Shown here one piece after another: positions 46,296 through 57,349 of a stretch of DNA of 64,000 bases. Source of the DNA: Tetrastigma voinierianum (taxonomy: Eukaryota > Streptophyta > Magnoliopsida > Vitales > Vitaceae). The stretch is taken from the NCBI GenBank assembly GCA_016808115.1, contig JAEQBH010003858.1, positions 186,001-250,000 of the forward strand. The letters are read 5' to 3'. The position numbers and the translations under genes were made by a program. The stretch's first letter is position 1; every line of letters starts with the position of its first letter. A model generated the notes under the pieces. It had not been told where the DNA came from. It was given only the letters and a program-made list of their open reading frames with translations, and searched no databases.

Positions 46296-46869
46296 TGATA
46301 TGTCTCATTTACCGGGATCCATAATTTTAACAAAAATTGGACAAAGTCTTATTTGTACGAGGAGCTCTATCCAAAATCCAACATGTACAAAACATAGTAA
46401 CATGACCCATCCGAGACCCAATATAATACAATGACCTCACCGGGTCCCCTTATGAGTAAAAAATGATCACATAGAGTCCATTTATCCATGTTCATTTAAA
46501 GCATACAAAATTATATTTAAAACAATTCATAAGAGTTTAATTACAACACTCTTACAAATATTACACATTAGAACAAGATTGTTCCAAAATATTTTACAAA
46601 ATTGTAACAAGGCCACATGTCAGTCTTCTTCACAATTGCGGCCTTGAATGAGAGCCGTCCACTGGTGTTTGTCCTGCATTTGAAATGTTTCCCATATAAG
46701 GTGAGCCACGCCCAGTAGAGTAAACTTCATACAAGGGCTACTCCCCACCTAAGTGCACATGCAATGGTCATGTTCCATAATTCACACATTCCAAACAAGA
46801 TTATGCAATCCTAGGTTGGAATTCTACACGCCATAAGATGAGATGAGACTCAACCATGTACCATGCCCC

Positions 46870-46920
46870 GAGTCCTTACCGACTCCCATCACACCCTAGT
46901 CCTTACCGACTCCTATCACA
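46870..46920. repeat. 26-bp direct duplication in M1
   Basis: AGTCCTTACCGACTCC(C/T)ATCACAC occurs twice in a row. M2 has only one copy at the matching place (about 49422). Confidence 0.8.
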
Positions 46921-47530
46921 CAATGCCAAAGCCCATGAGTGATAAAATCCATCAATTCTAGATTAATCTAATGATCATTTGTTTTCAAACCAAAAACTTT
47001 TTGAATGTTACACCTCAATGATAATTTATATTAAAAACTATGTATATTTTTGTGGGTATCGAATTTTCGGGGTCTCACCGCAGGCTTCGCAAGCCTTTCT
47101 ACACTTTCATAAAATTTCTACACGATCACACATTTCATGTCAACATATTTGCACACACATATATCAACATCAACAAGTCATCACCAATCAAGAAATGACA
47201 TACTTTATCCTTTAGGCTAAATTGTGACATAACATGTCCACAAATGGCCTACAAACAAGCCATGCAATGGCCTTATCCATACATAAAATCATCACATGTC
47301 AATACATTAGGACACACATATTGACCTCCAATCAATTACCACAAAGCATGTCACTTAAACTAAAGCAATGAAAACTTGATCTCAAGACTATTTGTGGCAT
47401 AGAGATGCCCACAAAACATTCCACACAACAAGCCATAATAAACCACAGAATAGTTATGAACTAAGTTCATAAACTAGTCCCCTAACAGTCCCAAAATCTG
47501 GACACAAACCATTAAATAGCCTAAGCTATA

Positions 47531-48073
47531 GCAGTCCCGGGAAATGAACCATAACTTGAGCTGTATAGGTCCAATTTGGGTGATTCAAAAGCCTACATCA
47601 AGTTTACAGATGCAACTATAATTTCCATGGAGAACACTAGTCCAAGGAAATCAGTCCCAAAATCTGGACAGTGTATGGGGTCAAAACATGACAGCCTGTA
47701 GCAGTCCCGAAAAATGGACCATAACTCGAGTTATAAAGGTCCAATTTGGCTGATTCAAAATCCTAACATTAAGTTCACAATTGCAGCTAGAATTTCCATG
47801 AACGACACTAGTCCAAATTCTCTCTTTTTCCAACCGAAAATCAGTCTTAAAATCTAGACGTTTCATAGGGTTAAAACAAGGCAGCCTGTGACAGTCCCAG
47901 AAAATTGACCATAACTTAAGCTATAGATGTCCAATTTGGGTGATTCAAAAGCCTAACATCAAGTTCACAATTGCAACTACAATTTTTATGAAGGACAATA
48001 GTCCAAATTCCCTCTTTTTGCAACCAAAAATTAGTCCCAAAATCTGGATGTTTCATAGGGTCAAAACATGGCA
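47531..48073 (+). repeat. Three-unit tandem array in M1 (170-190 bp)
   Basis: Units start at 47531, 47701 and 47891 with CAGTCCC and run through CCATAACTTGAG, GTCCAATTTGGGTGATTC, AAGCCTAACATCAAGTTCAC and ACTAGTCCAAATTC. Related two-unit array at 161-427. Confidence 0.85.
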
Positions 48074-48098
48074 GCATTCCCACAGCCCAAAATTTTTG

Positions 48099-48215
48099 CC
48101 AAATAGCCCATTAGGGCAAAAACACAACCAAACAACCCCTTAGGGCAGAAAACCCAACCAAATAGCCTTTAGGGCAAAAAAACACAACCAAACAACCCTT
48201 AAAGAAGAAAATAAA
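48099..48215 (+). repeat. Minisatellite in M1, 30-bp unit
   Basis: CCAAA(T/C)A(G/A)CCC..TTAGGGC-type unit repeated at about 48099, 48128, 48158 and 48188. M2 has a relative with a 40-bp unit. Confidence 0.75.
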
Positions 48216-49873
48216 CCAAAGTATGAAGAATCCCTACCTCTTAGAGTGTAGAAGAAACTCTAGGAAGTCCTGTGGACACTTCTTAAACTCGAAACCTTTA
48301 ATTTCCCAAACTCATCACTTGAATCCTAGAAGAAATCCTGTGTTTTTGGTACCCACACGTAGCCCTCGTCGAGTAAATGAACTTTCATTCTTGGCTCGAA
48401 TAATTTTGATCAATGGAACTCCGTAGATCGAAGATAGAAGTTTGGATTTCTTTATTTTCTCTCCCTCTCTTTCTACGTTTTTTTTCCAATAGAAAATCTG
48501 CTCTTTTCCCCTCCAATCTGATTTTCTACCTTTGACTTAAGTCTCAAAGACTTGGCCCACATCGCGCCACGTGTCCGCGATCGGTCCGAGTTCGTTTATG
48601 TCCCGAAACAATTTATTTCGTCCCCGTTCAAGTTCAATAAATTTTAAATGAAATTTACTTAAATTATTTGTCAACTTTCGAGATTTTCTTAAAAATCTTG
48701 TTTTTGGGGTTCACTAGGCACCCATCGTCTCGAAAAACGTGAACATTCCGATTGTCTTGAAATTCGACGAAATTCGTTTGTGTAATTAGATTTCGTGATA
48801 TGAATCCAATGGTGAGGTCCGTTTCATCATCCAAGATCTAGAAAAATTTCAAATTTGTAACCTGTACTGTAGAATAATTTACCGTTTTGCCATTTTTTTG
48901 AAAAATTCAAATTTACCCGAATTTTACACATAATTTAACAAAAATCAAACATAGTCTTCTTTGTACGGGGGGCTCTATCCAATTCCCAACCTTTACATTA
49001 TACAATCACATGATCGATCTGAGGCCTAATATAACATAATGACTGCACAGGGTCCATTTACGAGTAAAAATTACAACTCTTTTATATAAAAATTACATAT
49101 AAATTCGATTTCACTCATTAATACATTAGTACATGTCAAAATGAATTTACTTCAAACATTTTACAAAAAAGATTACAAAGCCATGGCCCGAAGCTTCCTT
49201 CGCTCTTGCGACCAGGTTTGAGGCAGCCATCAGGCATTTTCCTTTTTGATGTCCCACCAGGTGACCATGGTAAAGTATTCTACATTTTCCCATCCCAATT
49301 TTACTTGATGTTCACCTTGCTGTCCTTCATCTATTCCAAACAAGAATATGCAATCCTATGTTGGAATTCTACATGCTATGCCATGAAATGAGATGAGACT
49401 CACTCATGCACCATGCTTGAGTCTTTACCGACTCCCACCACACAATGCAATGCTCATGTGTGATAAAAACCGTCATTGATGGATTACATCAAATGATCAT
49501 TTTTAAAACAAAGGTCATGTTTTATAAACCAAAACTTTTTGGATGTCATTTTTTGAATGATCATTTCATTTATAAAATCATTGTGTCTTTTGTGGGTAGC
49601 GGATTTCTAGAGTTTCACCGCCAGTTTACTTTCTTGTCTGCACACTTTTTGAGATTTGTCATCGTTAGGAGTGTAGTAAACAGTTGATCTTTCACAGGGG
49701 TTCCCAACCTTTGCTTTACTATTACTTGACACAAATTTTCCATTTTATACAATCATACGACTCTGTTGGACTTCGTCCAACGGTACCGAGCCCACCCACC
49801 AAATCACCAATTGTGGTGTTAGATTCTAACCATGCACACCCATAAAATGCAATGTTCCGTGCATGATGCAATA

Positions 49874-49935
49874 CAATCCGCCATTGCATGTTAATGCCAT
49901 ATCGCAATCCGCCATTGCATGTTAATGCCATATCC
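49874..49935. repeat. 31-bp tandem duplication in M2
   Basis: CAATCCGCCATTGCATGTTA... occurs twice head to tail with one difference. Confidence 0.85.
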
Positions 49936-50882
49936 CACATGTAATGAATGCCATATGAACCTTATGAACCATACAATTTACCTTGTCTCATGAACAATTA
50001 CATTACATGCATATGATTTCCAATTAAACATTCACAACAATGTTAATACATTTAGAACACACATATTAACATTTCACCAAACCACAACAAACAAGCATCC
50101 TATCACACATCAAGCAACAACACACTTAATCCTTAGGGCAAAATGTGGCTTATAGAGTTCCCACAACAACAGCCTAACCGCCCCATTAAACCAGGCTCAA
50201 AGACTAGCCAAACAGTCCCTAATACATGCACATCCCAAGTCCATCTTCAACTAAACTTTTGACCCTGTAAATGAGGTTTTTAGACAAAGTGATCTTCTAA
50301 CAAAATGTTCACCTATGTCTTAAGATTCCAAAGCTCACAGATCAGGTCATTTGGACCTTTAAATTAGGAGATGTGGCCAAAACATTCCAGACTGCTCTTG
50401 AATAGTTTTCAGGCGCAGTATTGTGTTCTCAATTAGACAAATTTCTGGGAATAATAGAGACATAATATGACCATACTTTCTTCATGAAAGTTACTCTCCT
50501 GGGTGTCTAGTTTCAGTAGGATTTTGATTCACATCATTGTGATTAGTATAACCCAATATATGGTCCAAATAACATGAGCTACTCCCGTAAAGGGAACAGA
50601 ATCAGTATTTTACTGTAAAACTAATTTTCAAGGTTTTTAGAGCTGGATTTAAACCTCGGTATCTTCTAAGAATTTGTAGCTCTTGTTCTTAGGGTTCATC
50701 TCCAACTAGAATCATTCAATTTGGAGGTCCGTAGGCCAATTTATGGCCAAAAACAATGACACGGGTCTAGGGAAATTTTGGCCGAATTTCCCCTTAACCA
50801 CCCACATATCATTTTTCACATCTTTGAAAGACCACAACCAAACCAAACCACAATCAAGCCAACAATTACCCAAAAAATCAAT

Positions 50883-51115
50883 CCAAACAGCCCCTAAGGG
50901 CCATAAAACAAAATTTTCAATCCAAACATTCCCTAAGGAGCCATAAAACCTGATTTTTCAACTCAAACAGCCCTTAAGGAGCTATAAAATAGGATTATTA
51001 GTCCAAACAGCCTCTAAGGAGCCATAAAACCTGATTTTTTTTCAACCCAAACAACCCTTAAGGAGCTATAAAACCGGATTATCAGTCTAAACAGCCCCTA
51101 AGGAGATTTTTAATC
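50883..51115 (+). repeat. Minisatellite in M2, 40-bp unit
   Basis: CCAAACAGCCCCTAAGGAGC...ATAAAACC-type unit at 50883, 50922, 50962, 51003, 51046 and 51086. Confidence 0.8.
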
Positions 51116-51849
51116 CACAAAAAGTAGGAATAAACCAAAGTATGAAGAATCCCTACCTCTTGGAGCATAGTAGAACCGAAGGAGGTCTTGAGAACAACTC
51201 CTAAACCCGAAAACTTTGATTTTCCCCGAAATCTCCTCCTTTGGATCTTTGGTGAAACCCCTCAATTTTAATACCCACGTGTAGCTCTCGTCGAGAAGAT
51301 TAACTTTAAGCCTTGGCAAAACGAATTTCGACCGACGAAACTCCGTGGATCGAAAAGAGAAGTCTTTGGCTTCTCCTTTTCTCTCCCTCTCTCTCTCTCT
51401 CTCTCTATGGTTTTTCCTAGAAGAAAATCTGCTCTTTCTCTTACCCCAAGTCTCTCATTTAAGGTTAAGTGAGTGGTTCACGTCGCGCCATGTGTTCGCG
51501 ACCTGTCTGGGTACGTTTCTGCATTGAAACGATTTATTTCGTCTTGATTTAAGTTAAATTTATTTTAAATGAATTTTAATTAATTTATATTCCACTTTTG
51601 AGATTTTTTACAAAAATCCCATTTTTGGGGTTCATTAGACACGTGTCGCCCCGAAAAATGTGCAATTCCGACTATCTTAGAATTTGACGAAATTCGTCTG
51701 GATAACTAGATTTTCCGAGACAAATCCAAACGTGAAGTCCATTTCATCATTCGAGATCTAAAAAATTTTAAGGTTTGCAACCTGTACTATAGCGGTAATT
51801 TACCGTTTTGCCATTTTTTGGAAAAATTCAAATTTACTCGAGTTTTACA

Positions 51850-51863
51850 TTCTTCCCCCCTTA
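51850..51863 (-). other. Polypurine tract of element M
   Basis: TTAAGGGGGGAAGAA on the minus strand just before TGTAAAAC, the same pattern as in element B. Confidence 0.85.
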
Positions 51864-51929
51864 AAATAATTTCGTCCCTGAAATTCACACACACATACAC
51901 ATCCAATCACATGCATATGTAACAGTTAT

Positions 51930-52296
51930 TTAATGCCAAATGACTAAGAATATACCTTCATCCTCAAACAAGAAGGGATAATTGGCATGCACAGTGTCTT
52001 CGCTTTCCCATGTTATCTTCTCCACTCCTCGGTGTTACCACAACACCTTCACTAGCCTCACAGTCTTGCCTCACAAAACTTGATCCTGGCTATCCATGAT
52101 ACGTACTGGTCCCCCTTCGAAGGTTCCATCTGCATTAAAAACAAGCTCGTCCTAATCCACTACATGAGTCGGATCTGGAGTGTACTTCCAGAGCATGGAG
52201 ACATGGAATACCGCATGAACACTCGATAAGCTTGGCGGTAACGCCAACCGGTAAGCAACCATACCTACCCTCTCGAGTACCTTGAATGGCCCAATA
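51930..52296 (-). pseudogene. pol: Gypsy pol C-terminus with chromodomain, element M
   Basis: Minus strand reads LGHFKVLERVGMVAYRLALP at 52292-52233, then VFHVSMLWKYTPDPTHVVD at about 52208-52150, then GPVRIMDSQDQVL and KTVRLVKVLW near 52085-52035, then ITWESED. These are the linker and chromodomain of a Tekay-type chromovirus, close to those of elements A and B. Two stops are present. The rest of the element is missing because copia-2 is inserted at 52297. Confidence 0.85.
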
Positions 52297-53993
52297 TGTT
52301 AGAGAAGTGCTCTAAAGGCAATCACCATTAGCACTTATTGCACACACAACATATTATTTAATATGAAATGCTTCTTAGTTAATTTGATATTCATACGTTG
52401 AATTGATATAGATCTTTAATCGAATTAATGAAGTTCATGATACATAACATAGCATGAAGGAAATCATGATGGGATCATGATAATAAGATTCCTATCATGT
52501 GTAATTATGTTAGTGTCTAAATTATCCTGATCGAAAGATCAATAAGGCCAGGACATTGTTGATAGGGATGTAGACTAACACATGTCATGCTCATAATTGG
52601 ATCCAAGCGGTAGATCTTATAAGCTAGTGATCATGAGTTGATCAAAGTTGGCGTGTGGATGCTTGCTAAGAGTAGCTAAGTACATCGGAGACCTATAATG
52701 AGACAATCATATGGATCATCTATTTAAATGTAGATGATTGTCTCATCATAGCAATGGTGCAAGTATCCTTAGACTTGAGGTGCTTAAGGATATCTTGGAT
52801 GCTGATCATGTACTTTGACCTCAATCCATGTTGCCTCTCAAGGGGTCACTCATTGGATGAGGATTGGGTATAGTTTGAGGTGTTCGAAGGTAATTGAGTA
52901 GCCAACAAAGGATTCGCCACTCCTAATAGAGGGAAGGTATACCTAAGGCCTTTTGTCAGAATCATTTCTCGGGAATCTCTAGCCAGAGTGAAAATGCCTT
53001 GAGGAGTGTCTTTAAGTGCATAACGATTGAGTGATGAATCTGGGGACAAGATCAAATATCACTTGGGCTAGGTGTGGCATAACCAGTCTAGTGGGAGTTA
53101 GACATTGTTCATGCTCTGAACCAAGTAGGGTATAGATTGGTGAAATGATGAATTGTATGGTATTTGTCTATGGGAAGGGTATACAGTCAGACCACTGATT
53201 CTCCGGTCAATTGGGGGTCATGATGTGTTGCTAGATACCAATCTTGACTTGCTTAATTCAATAGTTGAATCAAGTGGCCAACCTCTTGGAACTTCAATGG
53301 GTCACACACTTAGAAGAGTGTGGGGCTGATATAAAACGGATCTGCATGTGATCCAAATATGAGGGAGTTAATTCTCATGAATGAAATGTCACGGGATTAG
53401 TGGAATCCCGGGTTTGAAAGCCCTCACTTAGAGAGATAATAGGCTTGTGCTTATACCTCGGCTTAGGGCTATGTGAGAACTCGCCATAATGCATGGGGAT
53501 GCGTGTAGCTTATCATCACTTAGAGTGAGGGGCATTTTGGTCATTTCACAGGATAAGGTTTTCTTGTAAAAGAAATGTTATGGAAACCCTAAAAGTATGA
53601 TGACTCTTTGAAAAAAAAAAGAGAGTTCCTGAGAAAAGCCATTTTGGTTCTCTCATCTCCAAGAAGGTGTTCTAGAGTTTGAGAGACTCGTGTTTTTGGA
53701 TTCCTCTTTGGATCAGGACTTGGCTAGCATCGGGACCCTTTCCGAGACCGTTTCCTTGGAGGTTCTCAGCTCCACTCTTCTCGTGGATACCATTAGAGGC
53801 GAACCTAGGACTTGGTTCACTTCGGTCTAAAGCTACCCTGACCACTAGCTCGGTTTTGGAACCGACACAAGGTAATCCTACACCCTTCTCTTTGTTGTAG
53901 AACTGGATTTGATGCTACAAGGGGTCCTTGGATGGGATTTTATTTTTGTTTTCCGCTGCTATTGGCATGTGTTGCCACCCATGAAACCCTTCA
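52297..53993 (+). repeat. 5' LTR of copia-2 (1697 bp)
   Basis: TGTTAGAGAAGTGCTCTAAA ... AACCCTTCA, with the primer-binding site at its end. A possible TATA box (GATATAAAAC) lies at 53329. The left flank CAATA (52292-52296) would be the target site, but the right copy is outside the window. Confidence 0.85.
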
Positions 53994-53994
53994 G

Positions 53995-54010
53995 TGGTAT
54001 CAGAGCAACC
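53995..54010 (+). other. Primer-binding site of copia-2
   Basis: TGGTATCAGAGCAACC: exact match to the initiator-Met tRNA complement over twelve bases. Confidence 0.95.
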
Positions 54011-54242
54011 TTGTATGCATCAAAATCGATTCATTGTTGAGAGTTTTCTGTTTTTGGTACCTATTTTTTCAAAAGTTTCGAAAATGAGATTTTTGGTATG
54101 AAAAAGTTTAGATCCAGTGTTGTTCTTTATGTATATGGTCATGAGATGATCTAGGATGGTTAATATGAAGAAGGAACAACTTGGAAGTGAGTAAAAGTCC
54201 CAAAGATTGGATTTTTGCAACTTTCCCATCGTTGGAAAACCT

Positions 54243-54545
54243 AGCAATGTCACGATGTTTGTGTCCAACGTCGCGACGTTGCTCATAAATTTCCAGCAAT
54301 GTCACGACGTTGGCGCCCAACGTCGCGACGTTTTGATGTTGCGACGTGACGTGACATGACATGATATGACGTGATGTGACGTGATGTGACTTGACATGAC
54401 ATTTGAGTAAAACACTCCCAACGTTGCGACGTGTTTCGACGTTCCAACATCGTGACGTGGTGACGTCGCGACGTAAGTACTTGCCAACATCGCGGCGTGG
54501 CGACGTTGCGACGTTGACACGTCACGACGTTGACAAGTCACGATG
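54243..54545. repeat. CpG-rich palindromic repeats in the copia-2 leader
   Basis: The perfect palindrome AACGTCGCGACGTT occurs at 54267-54280 and 54319-54332, inside a 52-bp unit (AGCAATGTCACGA starts at 54243 and 54295). Degenerate GACGTTGCGACGT-type copies follow up to 54545. Between them (54345-54400) is a run of about ten TGACG/TGATG/TGACA pentamers. Confidence 0.85.
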
Positions 54546-54756
54546 TTAGGGACTACCGGTGCCTTATTCATTTCCTTTCTTGTATGATTTTGCACAAGTT
54601 TCGAACACGCTAATCTTATGTATTTGAAATAGAAATGTGCGAGTTAAAACTGAACCGTTCAACTTTAAAATTTCTAGAATCATGGATTTCGAAAACCATG
54701 TTGAAATTACCTAAGAAAGAATTTCGGACAAAAACTTCCTTTTGAAAAAATTACGG

Positions 54757-55015
54757 TTCAAAGGTTGAATCGGGATAATGGTTCAAGGAGTTGAACCAGT
54801 TGGAGAATTAAATAGGGTTTATGATTCAAGAAGTTGAATTGGGTTCATGATTCAAGATGTTGAATCAGATTTGTTCAAGTGTTGAATAAAGGGGTTATTT
54901 GTTCAAGTGTTGAATGAATTTGATGTAGGACAATTTTAGTTCAAGTGTTGAATTGAGGTCATTGTTCAAATGTTGAACAAAAACAAAATGGATCAATTTT
55001 ATTTCAAGTGTTGAA
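54757..55015 (+). repeat. Nine-copy hairpin array TTCAA-loop-TTGAA in the copia-2 leader
   Basis: TTCAA, 3-4 bases, TTGAA at 54757, 54782, 54825, 54851, 54874, 54902, 54940, 54965 and 55003. The next outer base pair is G-C, A-T or G-T in different copies. Confidence 0.85.
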
Positions 55016-56247
55016 AAACCTTTAATGTGCTTTTGAAATCATGGGGTACCATTACCTTCAACTTTCAATGGATTGCATTAGAGAATGCATGTTTAAGGGT
55101 GTATGTTAGCATGATGGATGATTATGGACTTTACCCAATGGTGATTGAGCATACTGCATTTGATTATTATTTCTTTTTGGATAAATATGGTCTGCTTGTC
55201 CCTGCCTCTCTCTAATTTCTCTATGTATTTCTCTTCTCATCTAAATCCCCCTCAAATGTAACTTAAGGTTATTCTTATTAAATGTATGTAATTAGATTAC
55301 ATAAGATTAGGATAAGTTGGTGAAGATGCATTAGGAGAAAGAAGTGTGGAGAAGGAACCAAGAAAGAAGACCTTGAAGATTGTAAATTTGATTTATTTTA
55401 AAGGGTTGTAATAATCATGCATACCCCTAGGTTTGACCTAGTCAATTCCATTATGGCTCATGGAATTGATCTTGGAATGTCCATAATCATGCCATATAGT
55501 TAGAGTAACTATCCTTATAATTTCATGAGATGAATGGATAATGCATGCTAATGAAAAGGATGAGACTTAACTAAAGAAAACCCTCCATTATTAATATTAA
55601 GGCTAACGTCTTCCACTAATATGGTGTGAATGAGAGTTCCTTTTAGAGATTGAGGTTGTTGGGTAAACTGAAGCCTTCCTCCACAGGAGCATGTTGTATC
55701 CATGGAAATGAGTTTTCCTGATTGGTGAAGTGGCAACTAGACTCATTGGCTTTGTTATGTAAACCCAAGGTTAATGTTGGATAGAGACGCAACTGGGTTA
55801 GTATACATAAGATGTACACGTATCATGAGTTGATAACCAAGTGATAGTGCACAAATCAATAGTTGATAACACTGGATTCGATAGTTGAACCGGATTGCAA
55901 ATTGGAATAATTATTGATCTAAGATGGCTTGTTGGGTAAACCCAAGGTCACTCGAAGTGATATTAGATTCCTTGAATTACGTACGAATGCAATTAGTATG
56001 AACATGATACCTACCTTTTTGACCCAAGATAGCTTGTTGGGTAAACCTAAGGTGATTCTCGGTGATATGGGATATCAATCCGCTAGAAGAACCTCCATAT
56101 TGGTTATCTCGGATCAATAGTAAGGGCTATGGATTTGCAATAAAATAGTTGGAGCCATAATGCGTGATTATCAAGCCGTAATAATTATGCATTTTAAGTA
56201 CAATCTGACATGACCTCTTTTTACATCTAGGTTATAAGAATCAAACC
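55016..56247 (+). other. Leader of copia-2 before gag
   Basis: No retroelement motif. A GGCTTGTTGGGTAAACCCAAGGT-type sentence recurs three times (55738-55775, 55926-55955, 56030-56056), so this too is internally repeated. A 62-codon frame at 55027-55215 is open but unrecognised. Confidence 0.5.
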
Positions 56248-57198
56248 ATGTTAACGAATGTGAACGTACAAACGGTAATGGATGACAAAATATTGATCGA
56301 GACTTTAACTTCTTGGGTGGTGAAGAATTTGTTCTCAAAGAAGAAAAAGCGCCTATGTCATTCTTTGAGGCCAATCCTTGGATCCCCAACCACTGATGCA
56401 CCTGAAAGTGTTGAGAGGGCATATAAAAAACGCTTGGTTGATAGTGCGAGGGCAGGATTGATTATCCACACCTCCATGTCACCTGAGTTTCAGAAGCAGT
56501 ATAAGACCGAGGATACATATTCCATAATACGCCATCTAAGGGAACATTATAATGAGCAGGCGGCCATTGAAGGGTTCAAAGTTGTAAGGCTTCTTTTTGG
56601 TTTCAAGATGGAGGTGGGGACTTCTCCAGTGTAGTATGCGCTGCAGATGTACAATCACATTAAAATGTTGGATCAATTGGGTCATTGGATGGATCCTGAA
56701 TTGAGTATAGACTTGATTCTGGCAAGGTTACCTGATAGTTTTGCACAGTTTATGCTCGACTATGAGATGGTCCATAAAATACCTACCATACCCGAATTGA
56801 TCAACGTACTCGAAATGGCTGAGGGAAAAATGGCTAAGAAGAAAGGCAAAGAGACTACCCTGAAAGAGACATCCTCAAAGGGTATTTTCTTCCATTGTGG
56901 TCAAGATGGTCATTGGAAGAGGAATTGGAAGGCCTACTTGGAGTCGAAGAACAAGATGGCATGTGATGCACCATCATCTTCAGGTATTTATGTCATTACG
57001 GTTAATACTGTTTCTTCTAACAAGATATGGGTATGCGATACCAATTGTGGCTCATACATATGCGTTGATATGCAGGGCCCAAGGTACAGTAGGAAGCTCA
57101 TAAAGGGAGAGTCCGACCTTCGGGTTGGTAATGATGCAAGAGTTGCTGCTGTTGCCATTGGGACTTATGTTTTGAACCTCCCTAGTGTTTTTGTTTAA
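56248..57198 (+). pseudogene. gag: gag and protease start of copia-2
   Basis: Two frames in the same phase separated by one stop at 56632-56634. The first has LRPILGSPTTDAPESVERAY and a SIIRHLREHYNEQA block. The second has MYNHIKMLDQLGHWMDPELS, then LILARLPDSFAQFMLDYEMV and a Lys-rich stretch. The zinc knuckle is FFHCGQDGHWKRNWKAYL (57-59 codons before PR): the last Cys is Trp, so it is damaged. WVCDTNCGSYICVDMQGP at 57028-57080 is the protease site, with DTG changed to DTN. Gag forms the particle; the protease would cut it. Confidence 0.85.
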
Positions 57199-57349
57199 AT
57201 TTGGAAGATTGTTTTTTATGTTCCAGCATTGATGAAGAACAATTTTGGTTTCATGTTTGAACAAAAGGGTTTTATGTAATTTTGTGACAATGGTTGTTAC
57301 ATTATGATGCCAATTATGTTGGTGGAACATTAAAGCAATGGGACTTACA

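Larger units (their letters stand above)
46296..48928 (-). repeat. Ty3/gypsy LTR M1 (about 2.6 kb)
   Basis: On the minus strand begins TGTAAAATTCGGG at 48928 and ends GAGACATATCA at 46296. Shares with M2 the CGTTTCGGGACATAAACG-like, GACACGTGGCGCGATGTG-like and TACGGAGTTCC-like blocks, and its end matches the end of LTR C. No polypurine tract precedes it; its start abuts the end of M2. Same family as elements B and C but in the opposite orientation. Confidence 0.75.
48929..51849 (-). repeat. Ty3/gypsy LTR M2, 3' LTR of element M (about 2.9 kb)
   Basis: On the minus strand starts TGTAAAACTCGAG at 51849, directly after a polypurine tract and the end of pol. Parallels M1 through most of its length. 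Lacks the last 30 bp seen in M1; the end of M2 is joined directly to the TGTAAAA start of M1 at 48928/48929. A CT microsatellite lies at 51383-51405. Confidence 0.75.
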
